From: an uncultured Alphaproteobacteria bacterium
GTDB lineage: Bacteria; Pseudomonadota; Alphaproteobacteria; CALKHQ01
Assembly (NCBI GenBank): GCA_937988735.1
Contig: CALKHQ010000228.1
Coordinates: forward strand, 1 to 18,971
Length of the DNA: 18,971 nucleotides
Reading direction: 5' to 3'
Positions 5,752 through 13,873 of the stretch are shown here, one piece after another (positions within the stretch are counted from its first letter, which is position 1; each line of letters starts with the position of its first letter). A model generated the notes under the pieces. The model saw only the letters and a list, made by a program, of their open reading frames with translations. It did no database searches and had not been told where the DNA came from. The position numbers and the translations under genes are program-made.

Positions 5752-7287
5752 ATGGCCCACTTCGCAGCGAAGCCGGTGCTGGCGGTCGAGGGGCTCAACA
5801 AGAGCTTCTTCGGCGTGCAGGTGCTGTTCGACGTCGGCTTCACCCTCTGCCCGGGCGAGGTCCTGGGCCTCGTCGGCGAGAACGGGTCGGGCAAGTCCAC
5901 GACCATGAACATCCTGGGCGGGGTGCATCCGCGCGACAGCGGCCGCATCACCCTCGACGGCGCGCCCTACGAGCCGCGCGGGCCCCGCGACGCCGTGGAG
6001 TCGGGGGTCGCCTTCATCCACCAGGAACTCAACCTGTTCGAGAACCTGTCGATCCAGGAGAACATCTTCATCGCCGACTTCCCGCGGGTCGGCCGGCTGC
6101 TGCCGTTCATCCGCCGGAAGGAGATCGCCGAACGCACGCGCGCGGTGCTGGAGATGGTCGATCTTGACGTCCCGCCGACGATGCCGGTGGCGCGGCTGAG
6201 CCAGGGCGAGCGCCAGCTGGTCGAGATCGCCAAGGCGCTGGCGGCGGGGGCGAAGGTCATCATCTTCGACGAGCCGACCACGTCGCTGACCCGCAGGGAG
6301 ACGGAGCGCCTGTTCGACATCATCGCGCGGCTGAAGGCGCAGGGCATCGCGATGATCTACATCAGCCACATCCTCGGCGACGTGAAGCAGCTCTGCGACC
6401 GGATCGTCGTGCTGCGCGACGGCGCGGTCGTGGGCGGCGGGCGGGCGGACGAGCTCGGCATCGAGCGCATCATCGCGCTGATGGTGGGCCGCGAGATCGA
6501 CCAGCTGTTCCCGCCGCGGGCGCCCTGCGTCACGACCGAGCCGCTGCTGGAGGTGCGCGGGCTCAGCCAGCCGGATGTGGTGCGCAACATCAGCTTCACG
6601 CTGCACAGGGGCGAGATTCTCGGCATCTCCGGCCTGATGGGCTCCGGCCGCTCCGAGCTCGCGCGCATCCTGTTCGGCCTCGATCCCCATGCGGAGGGCG
6701 AGATACGGGTCGGCGGCGAGCCCTACGCCGCGACCGATCCGATCGACGCCATGCGGCGCGGCATCGCCTTCCTCACCGAGGACCGGCGGGCGGAGGGGCT
6801 GATGCTGGAGGCGAGCATCGCCGACAACATCGCGCTGCCGTCGCTGCGCGACTTCGCGGGCCAGTTCGCCGGCTGGCTGCGCCGGCCCCAGCTCACCGCC
6901 CAGGTGGTGCAGGCGGCGGACCAGGTGCGGATCAACACCCGCGACCATGCGCGCATGCTGGCGAAGAACCTCTCCGGCGGGAACCAGCAGAAGGTGGTGC
7001 TGGCGAAGTGGCTGCTGCGCGCGCCGCGGGTGTTCATCCTCGACGAACCGACCCGCGGCATCGACGTAGGCGCCAAGTACGAGGTCTACAAGATCATGAA
7101 CCAGATGGTGGCCGACGGCGCCGGCGTGCTCTTCATCTCGTCCGAGATGGAGGAGCTGATCGGCATGTGCGACCGCATCCTGGTGATGAGCCGGGGCGAG
7201 ATCACCGCGGTGCACGAGCGGGCGGAATTCAGCAGCGAGCGGATCATGGAATCCGCGCTCCGGGTCGGAATGGACGCGGTGCGATGA
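5752..7287 (+). CDS. CUT2-type sugar ABC transporter ATP-binding protein (two nucleotide-binding domains)
   Basis: This 511-residue RbsA/XylG/MglA-type ATPase powers sugar import from the cytoplasmic face. Domain 1: Walker A GENGSGKST (42-50), Q-loop Gln91, signature LSQGERQ (149-155), Walker B VIIFDEP (169-175), switch His206. Domain 2: GLMGSGRSE (294-302), where the Walker lysine is replaced by Arg, then signature LSGGNQQK (407-414) and Walker B VFILDEP (427-433). The degenerate second Walker A is normal for this family. Length is typical. The gene begins 4 bp after the first permease stop, and its stop overlaps the second permease start (ATGA at 7284-7287), so translation is probably coupled. 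Confidence 0.95.
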   Translation: MAHFAAKPVLAVEGLNKSFFGVQVLFDVGFTLCPGEVLGLVGENGSGKSTTMNILGGVHPRDSGRITLDGAPYEPRGPRDAVESGVAFIHQELNLFENLSIQENIFIADFPRVGRLLPFIRRKEIAERTRAVLEMVDLDVPPTMPVARLSQGERQLVEIAKALAAGAKVIIFDEPTTSLTRRETERLFDIIARLKAQGIAMIYISHILGDVKQLCDRIVVLRDGAVVGGGRADELGIERIIALMVGREIDQLFPPRAPCVTTEPLLEVRGLSQPDVVRNISFTLHRGEILGISGLMGSGRSELARILFGLDPHAEGEIRVGGEPYAATDPIDAMRRGIAFLTEDRRAEGLMLEASIADNIALPSLRDFAGQFAGWLRRPQLTAQVVQAADQVRINTRDHARMLAKNLSGGNQQKVVLAKWLLRAPRVFILDEPTRGIDVGAKYEVYKIMNQMVADGAGVLFISSEMEELIGMCDRILVMSRGEITAVHERAEFSSERIMESALRVGMDAVR

Positions 7288-8321
7288 CGAGATCCACCCT
7301 GCATCCGGCCGGAGCACGGGCGCGGAAGGCCGGGGCGGACGGCGTCCGCGCCCAGCTCCTGCTGCTCGAGCTGTCACCGCTGATCCTGTTCGCGATCGTG
7401 GTGGTGCTGTTCGGGCTCGCCGCCGACCGCTTCCTGACGCTCGCCACCCTGAACAACGTGGTGATCCAGGCGGCCCACATCGCGATCATCGCGATCGGCA
7501 TGACCTTCGTGCTGCTGACGGCGGGGATCGACCTGTCGGTGGGCGCGATCATGTACGTCGTGGTCGCCATCGTGACGCTCTACCTGGGCGACCTGCCGCT
7601 GGCCGTCTCCTTCCCGATCGGGCTCCTGGTCGGGCTTCTCATCGGCTGCATCAACGGCTTCTTCATCGTCGTGGTCCGGGTGGCGCCGTTCATCACCACC
7701 CTCGCCACGCTCTTCATCGGGCGCGGGGTCGCGCTGTTCATGACCGACACCGCGATGGTGTTCGCCAACGACGACGTGCTGACCCTGGGCCAGACCGACT
7801 GGCTGGGCCTGCGGTCGTCGATCTGGGTGTTCGGGGTGGTGTTCGTGGTCGCCTTCGTCGTGCTCCGTTCCACCCCGTTCGGCCGCCAGGTCTATGCGGT
7901 GGGCCAGGACCCGGCGGCGGCCGCGAAGGCGGGGCTGAAGGTGCCGCTGATCCTGTTCGGGGTCTACGCCATCTCCGGCGTCTGCGCGGCGCTGGGCGGG
8001 CTGGTCTCGCTGACCCAGGTTGCCGCGGCGTCATCCACCTTCGGTTTTCAGAAGGAGTTTCCGGTGATCGCGGCGGCGGTGCTGGGCGGGACCAGCCTGT
8101 TCGGCGGCCGCGGCACCGTGGTGGGCACCGCGTTCGGCGCGCTGCTGATCCAGACGGTGGAGACGGGGCTGGTGATGTCCAACACCGACCCCTACGCCTA
8201 TCCGCTGGTGATCGCCGGAATCATTTTCCTCGCGGTGCTGGTGGACGCCCAGCGCACGCGGATCGCCGCCCGGCTCAACCGCCGCAAGATCCGCATCGAC
8301 GACCCGCAGGACCGGGGCTGA
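7284..8321 (+). CDS. CUT2-type sugar ABC transporter permease (second)
   Basis: This 345-residue inner-membrane permease of the RbsC family has a cytoplasmic N-terminus of about 30 residues and then multiple transmembrane segments. It carries GIDLSVG (81-87), a TPFGRQVYAVGQDPAAAAKAGL block and GGTSLFGGRG late in the chain. It is clearly divergent from the first permease and probably pairs with it. The ATG start overlaps the ATPase stop codon by four bases, the usual sign of translational coupling. The C-terminal tail is basic then acidic (NRRKIRIDDPQDRG) and lies in the cytoplasm. The oxidoreductase gene begins 12 bp after the stop. Confidence 0.93.
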   Translation: MTRSTLHPAGARARKAGADGVRAQLLLLELSPLILFAIVVVLFGLAADRFLTLATLNNVVIQAAHIAIIAIGMTFVLLTAGIDLSVGAIMYVVVAIVTLYLGDLPLAVSFPIGLLVGLLIGCINGFFIVVVRVAPFITTLATLFIGRGVALFMTDTAMVFANDDVLTLGQTDWLGLRSSIWVFGVVFVVAFVVLRSTPFGRQVYAVGQDPAAAAKAGLKVPLILFGVYAISGVCAALGGLVSLTQVAAASSTFGFQKEFPVIAAAVLGGTSLFGGRGTVVGTAFGALLIQTVETGLVMSNTDPYAYPLVIAGIIFLAVLVDAQRTRIAARLNRRKIRIDDPQDRG

Positions 8322-8332
8322 CAGGACGACGC

Positions 8333-9367
8333 ATGGCTCACAGGGAACTCGCCGGCGGCCTCATCGGCTGCGGCTTCTTCGCCCAGAACCACCTCCACGC
8401 CTGGGCCGACGTCGCGGGCGCCCGGCTTGTGGCGGTCTGCGACCGCGACCGCGCCAAGGCGGAGGCGGCTGCGCGGAAATTCGGCATCCCCGCCGTGTAC
8501 GACGACGCCGAACGGATGTTCGCGACCGAGCGGCTCGACTTCGTGGACGTCGTCACCACCATGCCGACCCACCGGCCGCTGGTGGAGCTCGCCGCGCGGC
8601 ACGGCGTGCCGGTGATCTGCCAGAAGCCGTTCGCGCCCACGCTTGCGGACTGCGTCGCCATGGTCGAGGCGTGCAGCGCCGCGGGCGTGCCGCTGATGGT
8701 GCACGAGAACTTCCGGTTCCAGACTCCGCTGATGGCCGTGGAGGAGGTCGTGGCGAGCGGCCGGCTCGGCCGGCTCCACTTCGGGCGGGTCAGTTTCCGC
8801 ACCGGCTACGACATCTATGCCGGGCAGCCCTATCTCGCCGAGGAGGAGCGCTTCATCATCCTCGACCTCGGCGTCCACGTGCTCGACGTCGCGCGGGTGC
8901 TGATGGGGCCGATCGACCGGCTCGCCTGCGTCACCGCCTCGGTGCGCCCCGGCCTCAGGGGCGAGGACAGCTGCAGCATCCTCACCCGGCACGAGGGCGG
9001 CGCGGCCTGCTTCGTCGATGCGAGCTATGCGAGCCGGCTCGATCCCGATCCGTTCCCGGAGACGCTGATCGAGCTCGATGGCTCCGCCGGCACCCTGCGG
9101 CTGGGGCCCGGCTACCAGCTGACGGTGGTGGATGCCGGTGGCACCCAGCGTCGCGACGTGAGCCCGCGGCTGCTGCCCTGGGCGCAGAAGCCGTGGCACG
9201 GGGCGCAGGAAAGCGTGCTGACGACGCAGCAGCACTTCATCGACTGCCTGCGCTCGGGCCGCCCGTTTGCTACCTCCGGCGCCGACAACCTGAAGACCTT
9301 CGCCGCCTGCGAGGCGGCCTACCGATCGGCCGCGACCGGCGAGACGGTCGTTCCGGAATTCCGATGA
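8333..9367 (+). CDS. Gfo/Idh/MocA-family oxidoreductase, probable D-apiose dehydrogenase (ApsD-like)
   Basis: This 344-residue NAD-dependent sugar dehydrogenase has a Rossmann fingerprint IGCGFFAQNH (11-20), with Asp37 in CDRD favouring NAD over NADP. CQKPF (96-100) carries catalytic Lys98; most relatives have EKP, so Gln replaces Glu. HENFRFQTP (124-132) and DLGVHVLDVA (178-187), with His182 and Asp185, form the sugar-site block. From memory, IGCGFFA..HAW, ICQKPF, HENFR and QPYLAE.ERFII are shared with the characterised D-apiose dehydrogenase branch (ApsD), which oxidises D-apiose to apionolactone. I could not align them here. Its place as the last gene of a CUT2 importer operon, with a lactonase-like gene downstream in the locus, supports an aldose-to-lactone role. 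Family call is firm; substrate is moderate. AGGACG is the likely ribosome site. Confidence 0.85.
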   Translation: MAHRELAGGLIGCGFFAQNHLHAWADVAGARLVAVCDRDRAKAEAAARKFGIPAVYDDAERMFATERLDFVDVVTTMPTHRPLVELAARHGVPVICQKPFAPTLADCVAMVEACSAAGVPLMVHENFRFQTPLMAVEEVVASGRLGRLHFGRVSFRTGYDIYAGQPYLAEEERFIILDLGVHVLDVARVLMGPIDRLACVTASVRPGLRGEDSCSILTRHEGGAACFVDASYASRLDPDPFPETLIELDGSAGTLRLGPGYQLTVVDAGGTQRRDVSPRLLPWAQKPWHGAQESVLTTQQHFIDCLRSGRPFATSGADNLKTFAACEAAYRSAATGETVVPEFR

Positions 9368-9396
9368 GGCAAGCGGCGCGACGTTGCGACCGGGGC

Positions 9397-10263
9397 TCAG
9401 GCCGTGACCACCACGTTGCCGGGATGGCGGTTCTCGCCGCGCACCAGCCAGATCGGGCGGTCCGCCCAGCGCATCACACCGCCGTTCCGCATCACGTAGT
9501 CCGGAGTCGCCCGGTCGTAGTGCGCGGCGGCCGGCATGTAGCGGTAGACCATGGCGCGGCGCGCGTAGGGCGACCGGTTCGGCTCCGACCCGTGGATCAG
9601 GTGCACGTCGTGGAAGCTGAGCCCGCCCGGCGGCAGGATGATGTCCTCGGCGCGCCACGGGTCGAAGCTCGCGGGATCTACCGCCGCGTCGAGCGCGAGC
9701 GACCGGTCCTCCTGGCGCCCGTGGGCGAGCAGGCCGTCGCGGTGCGAGCCGGGAATGACCCGCAGGCACCCGTTCTCCGGCCCGGCGGGGTCGATCGCGA
9801 TCCAGACCGAGCAGGTGGCCATCGGGCGGATCGGCCAGTACTGGCCGTCCTGGTGCCAGGGAACCGCCGCGCCGGCTCTGGGCGGCTTGCAGAAGGCGTG
9901 GCTCGACCAGAGGATCAGGTCGGGGCCGATGAGCTGCGCCACCGCCGCGACCAGCGCCGGGTGCCGGCCGACGGCGAGGAAGACGTCGCGCAGCGCATCC
10001 GGCGTGTTCAGGCACCCGCTTGCGCCGCCCGGCACATGCGGCACCGCGAGATCCTCGGGGCGCACCCCCGGATTGGCAGCGATCAGTGCGTCCACCGCGG
10101 CCGTGAGGTCGGCGAGGGTGTCGTCGGGCAGTCTGAGCCGCGGCGTGACGAAACCGCGCGCCTGATAGCGCATGACCTCTTCGGGCGTCAGCGGCGTTTC
10201 CGTGCTGCCCTGATGCTGCGGCCGCGTCTGCGGCCAGGCCTCCCGTCCTTGTGCTTCTGTCAT
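9397..10263 (-). CDS. Phytanoyl-CoA dioxygenase (PhyH)-family Fe(II)/2-oxoglutarate oxygenase
   Basis: This 288-residue protein has a PhyH double-stranded beta-helix core. Metal ligands are visible as WHQDGQYW (136-143; His137 and Asp139) and HGSEPNRS (224-231; His224), with Arg235 or Arg236 placed for the 2-oxoglutarate carboxylate. VIPGSH (169-174) is another family block. Such enzymes hydroxylate or oxidatively cleave small molecules using O2 and 2-oxoglutarate. The start at 10263 follows a GGGGGG ribosome site, and the protein then opens with a polar tail before TPEEV. It is convergent with the oxidoreductase gene (29-bp gap, no terminator seen) and divergent from the aldolase operon. No signal peptide, so it is cytoplasmic. 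The substrate is unknown; all core residues are present, so it is likely active. Confidence 0.9.
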   Translation of the reverse strand: MTEAQGREAWPQTRPQHQGSTETPLTPEEVMRYQARGFVTPRLRLPDDTLADLTAAVDALIAANPGVRPEDLAVPHVPGGASGCLNTPDALRDVFLAVGRHPALVAAVAQLIGPDLILWSSHAFCKPPRAGAAVPWHQDGQYWPIRPMATCSVWIAIDPAGPENGCLRVIPGSHRDGLLAHGRQEDRSLALDAAVDPASFDPWRAEDIILPPGGLSFHDVHLIHGSEPNRSPYARRAMVYRYMPAAAHYDRATPDYVMRNGGVMRWADRPIWLVRGENRHPGNVVVTA

Positions 10264-10357
10264 TGGCGATCCCCCCGCATGCACTATGCGCGAGATCGGC
10301 GCCGCGATCCACAACCATGGCGTGGAGAAAGGCGGCCGGAGGGATCCGGGAGTGGCA

Positions 10358-10386
10358 TTGACACCACATGTCCGCCACACCAGCAT
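10358..10386 (+). promoter_or_regulatory. Candidate promoter of the aldolase-CUT1-lactonase operon
   Basis: TTGACA (10358-10363) is a perfect -35, and 17 bp later CAGCAT (10381-10386) is a partial -10 (three of six). An inverted repeat follows: GGCCGG (10387-10392) and CCGGCC (10407-10412) separated by 14 bp, placed where a repressor would block initiation. An 8-bp palindrome ACGATCGT (10446-10453) precedes the GAGGAGA ribosome site. The LacI palindrome of the first operon is absent here, so control is probably separate. Confidence 0.4.
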
Positions 10387-10466
10387 GGCCGGTGTCCGTA
10401 TCGGTGCCGGCCCTGCGCCGGGGGGCGGCGCGTACCCAGAGACACACGATCGTATGAGGAGACAGC

Positions 10467-11255
10467 ATGACTGCGCAACCGCTCCGGCAGCAGGCGGCCA
10501 CACGTGCGCTGAAGGTGGGACATTTCATCGTCGAGTTCGCCACGCCCGGCATCGGTCACATGCTGCGCAACGCCGGCTGTGACTTCGTCCTCTTCGACAC
10601 CGAGCATTCCGGCTTCCACCACGAGACCATCAAGGCGGCCGTGCGCTACTTCGAGGCGGCGCAGGTGCCGGTGATCGTGCGGGTGCCGTCGAAGGCCTAT
10701 CACCACATCGCCCGCGCCGCCGACATGGGGGCCGGCGGCATCATGCTGCCGATGGTCAACGACGCCGGCGAGGCGCGCGCCATCCTCGACTGCATGAAGT
10801 ACGTGCCGGACGGCCACCGCGGCGTCGCGCTCGGCATCGCCCACGACGCCTACACCGGCGGACCGGTGATGGAGAAGCTCGCCGCCGCCAACGCGTCGCT
10901 GGCGCTGTTCTGCCAGATCGAGACCGCCGCCGGGGTGGAGAACGCCGACGCCATCGCTGCGGTCGACGGGGTGGACTGCCTCTGGGTCGGCCACTTCGAC
11001 CTGTCCTGCTCGCTGGGCATCCCGGGCGAGTTTACCCACCCGAAGTTCCTGGACGCGATCGACAGGGTCGCGGCCGCGTGCAGGGCGCACGGCAAGGCGC
11101 TCGGCCGGCTGGTGCCCGACGTTGCGACGGCGAAGGAGTATCACGCGAAGGGCTTCGACTTCATCTGCTACTCGGGCGACGTCTGGGTCTACCAGGCGGC
11201 CGTGAAGGCCGGGGTGGACGCCGTGCGCGAAGCCTGCGGCGCCGCTCGCCGATGA
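10467..11255 (+). CDS. HpcH/HpaI-family class II aldolase
   Basis: This 262-residue TIM-barrel enzyme of the HpcH/HpaI family uses a divalent metal to cleave or join 4-hydroxy-2-oxo acids, giving pyruvate-like 2-oxo acids and an aldehyde. Catalytic marks: DTEHSGF (44-50) with His47, VRVP (71-74) with Arg72, GAGGIMLPMV (88-97), QIET (150-153) with metal ligand Glu152, and VGHFDLSCSLG (174-184) with metal ligand Asp178. The usual Gly-Pro-Asn-Asp of many relatives is GHFD here. Length is normal. A strong GAGGAGA lies 6 nt before the ATG. It is the first gene of a seven-gene operon; the 2-hydroxyacid dehydrogenase gene follows after 30 bp. The exact substrate is not readable, but a carbon-chain-shortening step in sugar-acid breakdown is the likely job. 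Confidence 0.9.
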   Translation: MTAQPLRQQAATRALKVGHFIVEFATPGIGHMLRNAGCDFVLFDTEHSGFHHETIKAAVRYFEAAQVPVIVRVPSKAYHHIARAADMGAGGIMLPMVNDAGEARAILDCMKYVPDGHRGVALGIAHDAYTGGPVMEKLAAANASLALFCQIETAAGVENADAIAAVDGVDCLWVGHFDLSCSLGIPGEFTHPKFLDAIDRVAAACRAHGKALGRLVPDVATAKEYHAKGFDFICYSGDVWVYQAAVKAGVDAVREACGAARR

Positions 11256-11285
11256 CCCCATCCCATCCAACGGAGCAGAGCTGAC

Positions 11286-12326
11286 ATGGCCAGGTTTCGT
11301 GTCGCCCTCAGCGGGGATTTCCGGAAGCCCGACGGCTCCCCGGCCTATCCGATGTTCGACCTGTCGCCGCTGGAATCCGACCCCGACGTCGAGATCGGCT
11401 ATGTGGAGCCGGTGGACGGGGTGATGCCGGCGGAAGGGCTTGCCGGTTACGACGCGCTGATCCTGCTGGTGCCGAAGTTCACCGCTGCCAGCGTGCCGCC
11501 CGACGGCCGGCTCGCGCTCGTCGCCCGCTTCGGTGTCGGCTACGACAGCGTGGACGTGCCTACCTGCACGGCCAACGACATCGCCCTGGTGATCACGCCC
11601 GACGGCGTGCGCCGGCCCGTCGCCGTCTCCATCCTCACCTTCGTCCTGGCCCTGAGCCAGAAGCTGCTGATCAAGGACCGGCTGGCGCGCCAGGGCCCGG
11701 AAGGGTGGGTGAAGCGCTCCGACCACATGGGCATGGGGCTGATCGGCAAGACGCTCGGGTCGCTCGGCATCGGCAACATCGGCGCCGAGGTCTACCGGCT
11801 GGCGAAGCCGTTCGGCATGAACTTCATTGCCCACGATCCCTACGCCGACAAGGCGGTGGCCGAGGAGCTGGGCATCCGGCTGGTCTCGCTGGAGGAGCTG
11901 TTCCGCGAGTCCGACTTCCTGTCCGTGAGCTGCCCGCTCACCGAGGAGACGCGGGGGATCGTGAATGCGGAGCGGCTGCGGCTGATGAAGCCGACCGCCT
12001 ATCTGATCAACACCTCGCGCGGGCCGACGGTGGACCAGCAGGCGCTCTACGAGGCGCTGCGGGACGGCGTCATCGCCGGCGCCGGCCTGGACGTCTTCCA
12101 CACCGAGCCCACGCCCGCCGGCGAGCCGATCATGGAGCTCGACAACGTGATCGTGGCGCCGCACTCGCTGTGCTGGACCGACCAGTGCTTCGCCGGGATC
12201 GGCGCGGCCGACGTTGCGGCGGTCATCGCGGTGATGAAAGGCGAAGTGCCACGGGGTATCGTGAACCGGGAAGTGGTCGAGCGGCCAGGATGGCGCGCAA
12301 AGCTCGAACGCTTCCGCAGGGAATGA
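11286..12326 (+). CDS. D-2-hydroxyacid dehydrogenase (NAD-binding, phosphoglycerate/glyoxylate reductase-like)
   Basis: This 346-residue enzyme has the D-isomer-specific 2-hydroxyacid dehydrogenase fold, which interconverts 2-oxo and D-2-hydroxy acids with a nicotinamide cofactor. The Rossmann fingerprint GIGNIG is at 161-166, and Asp184 (AHDPY) at the end of the second strand favours NAD. The catalytic triad is visible: Arg245 (INTSRGP), Glu274 (HTEP) and His293 (APHSLCW). Length is in the usual range. GGAG sits upstream of ATG, 30 bp after the aldolase stop. As the partner of an aldolase it may reduce a 2-oxo acid product such as hydroxypyruvate or glyoxylate, or oxidise the aldonate that feeds the aldolase. 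That assignment is inference. Confidence 0.93.
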   Translation: MARFRVALSGDFRKPDGSPAYPMFDLSPLESDPDVEIGYVEPVDGVMPAEGLAGYDALILLVPKFTAASVPPDGRLALVARFGVGYDSVDVPTCTANDIALVITPDGVRRPVAVSILTFVLALSQKLLIKDRLARQGPEGWVKRSDHMGMGLIGKTLGSLGIGNIGAEVYRLAKPFGMNFIAHDPYADKAVAEELGIRLVSLEELFRESDFLSVSCPLTEETRGIVNAERLRLMKPTAYLINTSRGPTVDQQALYEALRDGVIAGAGLDVFHTEPTPAGEPIMELDNVIVAPHSLCWTDQCFAGIGAADVAAVIAVMKGEVPRGIVNREVVERPGWRAKLERFRRE

Positions 12327-12375
12327 CAATCGGCGGCTGCAAAGAACGGCCGCCTTTCATGGGGAGGAGGAAACG

Positions 12376-13821
12376 ATGCGCAGACGTGAGTTCCTGTACA
12401 CGGCATCTGCCTTTGCCGGCGCCTCGGCGCTCGGCCTGCCGCGGGTTGCGCGCGCCCAGGCCGCGCAGACCGCGGTGGAGGCGGCGAAGCAGTTCGCCGG
12501 AACCGAGATCAGCATCGTCTGGGAAGCGGGCCTGCAGGCGCTCGACCCGCTGAACTTCTCCGGGCCGTTGTGGCAGGAGGCCACCGGCATCAGGGTGAAC
12601 GTGATCGAGGTTCCGACCGCGGAAATGTTCACCAAGATCCTGCAGGAGCACCGGGCCGGCACCGGCGCCTATGACGCGCTGAACGTGATCCCGGCCTGGA
12701 TGCCGGACCTGGTCCGCGCCGGCGCGCTGGAGCCGCTGGACGAGTATGTGGACAAGTACGGCTACCGGCAGGAGCTGCAGACGATCGCGCCGGTCTACCG
12801 CGACAACCAGATGATGTTCGACGGGAAGATCTACAGCTTCCCGGACGACGGCGACGTCTTCATCCTCTACTACCGCACCGACATCCTGGGCGACCCGGAG
12901 ATTCAGGCGGCGTTCAGGGAGCAGCATGGCTACGACCTGCCGGTGCCGCCGACGACGTGGAAGGAATTCGACGAGGTCGGCGCGTTCATCTCGGCCTACA
13001 CCGGCAACAAGCCCTACGGCGCCGCCTTCTTCCGCGACCCGCCCTATGGCCAGTTCATGTTCCAGGAGCGGTTCCGCAACGAGGGGGGGCGCTTCTTCGA
13101 CCCGGAGACGATGAAGGCGACCATCAACTCCGCGGCCGGGGTCAAGGTGTTCAACGACTGGCTGGCGGAGAACGAGTGGATGCCGCCGGGCGTCCAGACC
13201 TGGGGCTTCGTCGAGAACCTCGCCGCCTTCCTGCAGGGTGACACGGCGATGACCATCTCCTGGCCGCCCTACGGGCGCTGGGCCGCCGGCTACGGCACCG
13301 ACGAGGAGGCGCTGTCGTGGGTGCCGCGGTCGCAGATTGCGGGCAAGGTCGGCTACGCCATGCCGCCGGGCGGGCACCCGCAGCTTGCCGCGGGCTTCGC
13401 CCTGTCGCTCTCGGCCTCGTCGCGCAAGAAGGAGGCGGCCTACCTGTTCATGCAGTGGCTGAACTCCGAGGAGATCAGCCTGAAGCGGGTCCAGCTGCCG
13501 ACCGCGCTGCGCGACCCGTTCCGCGACAGCCACTTCGTCTCGGAGGAGTACATGTCGCGCTGGCCGGAGGCGCCGCAGTATCTGGCGGCGCTGCACGAAG
13601 GCGCGGTCAAGGGGCTGCTCGACCTGTCGATCATCCAGACCGACCGCTACGAGGAGGCGCTGCGTCAGGGCATCTCCCGGCTGTGGGCGGGCGAGGATCC
13701 GCAGGCGATCCTCGACGACGTCGCGGCGCAGTGGGACCAGATCACCGAGCGCATCGGGGTCGACCAGCAGCGCGCCGCCTACGAGGCGTGGGCCTCCAAC
13801 GCGGCCGCCTATCCGTCCTGA
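12376..13821 (+). CDS. CUT1-type ABC transporter substrate-binding protein (Tat leader)
   Basis: This 481-residue extracellular solute-binding protein of the family 1 (MalE/UgpB-like) class has the leader RRREFLYTASAFAGASALGL, a twin-arginine signal, with likely cleavage at ARA/QAA near residue 27. The mature part shows the expected open-closed two-lobe pattern: ISIVWEAG, LWQEATGIRVNVIEVP, and later AYLFMQWLNSEE near the C-terminal helices. CUT1 binding proteins take di- or oligosaccharides, polyols, glycosides and some acids, so its ligand probably differs from that of the CUT2 system upstream. A very strong GGGGAGGAGGAAAC site precedes the ATG, and a stable hairpin follows the stop. Both are consistent with high expression relative to the permeases. 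Confidence 0.93.
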   Translation: MRRREFLYTASAFAGASALGLPRVARAQAAQTAVEAAKQFAGTEISIVWEAGLQALDPLNFSGPLWQEATGIRVNVIEVPTAEMFTKILQEHRAGTGAYDALNVIPAWMPDLVRAGALEPLDEYVDKYGYRQELQTIAPVYRDNQMMFDGKIYSFPDDGDVFILYYRTDILGDPEIQAAFREQHGYDLPVPPTTWKEFDEVGAFISAYTGNKPYGAAFFRDPPYGQFMFQERFRNEGGRFFDPETMKATINSAAGVKVFNDWLAENEWMPPGVQTWGFVENLAAFLQGDTAMTISWPPYGRWAAGYGTDEEALSWVPRSQIAGKVGYAMPPGGHPQLAAGFALSLSASSRKKEAAYLFMQWLNSEEISLKRVQLPTALRDPFRDSHFVSEEYMSRWPEAPQYLAALHEGAVKGLLDLSIIQTDRYEEALRQGISRLWAGEDPQAILDDVAAQWDQITERIGVDQQRAAYEAWASNAAAYPS

Positions 13822-13829
13822 TTACCGGG

Positions 13830-13855
13830 GCCCGGCCGCGCTCGCACGGCCGGGC
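13830..13855 (+). repeat. Intercistronic hairpin after the CUT1 binding-protein gene
   Basis: GCCCGGCCG (13830-13838) pairs perfectly with CGGCCGGGC (13847-13855) around an 8-nt loop, 8 bases after the stop codon and 18 bases before the permease start. No T run follows. It is the same architecture seen after the other binding-protein gene, so a role in protecting the upstream message is likely. Confidence 0.6.
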
Positions 13856-13873
13856 ATCCGCGCGGAGACTGAC

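Noticed and set aside
5752..7287. Loss of the Walker lysine in the second ATPase domain as a defect
   Set aside because: The degenerate GxxGxGRxE form is normal for the second half of RbsA/XylG-type ATPases.
9368..9396. Possible terminator between convergent oxidoreductase and PhyH genes
   Set aside because: Only an imperfect short dyad around GCGACGTTGC is present, with no stable stem or T run.
10387..10412. Riboswitch in the leader of the aldolase operon
   Set aside because: The leader is only about 75 nt with one inverted repeat and no recognisable conserved aptamer; an operator is simpler.
8198..10552. 784-codon open frame on the minus strand
   Set aside because: It runs antisense to the ApsD-like gene and out of frame through the PhyH gene; the product is low complexity and without motifs.
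10284..12329. 681-codon open frame on the minus strand
   Set aside because: It is antisense to the aldolase and 2-hydroxyacid dehydrogenase genes, both of which have clear catalytic motifs.
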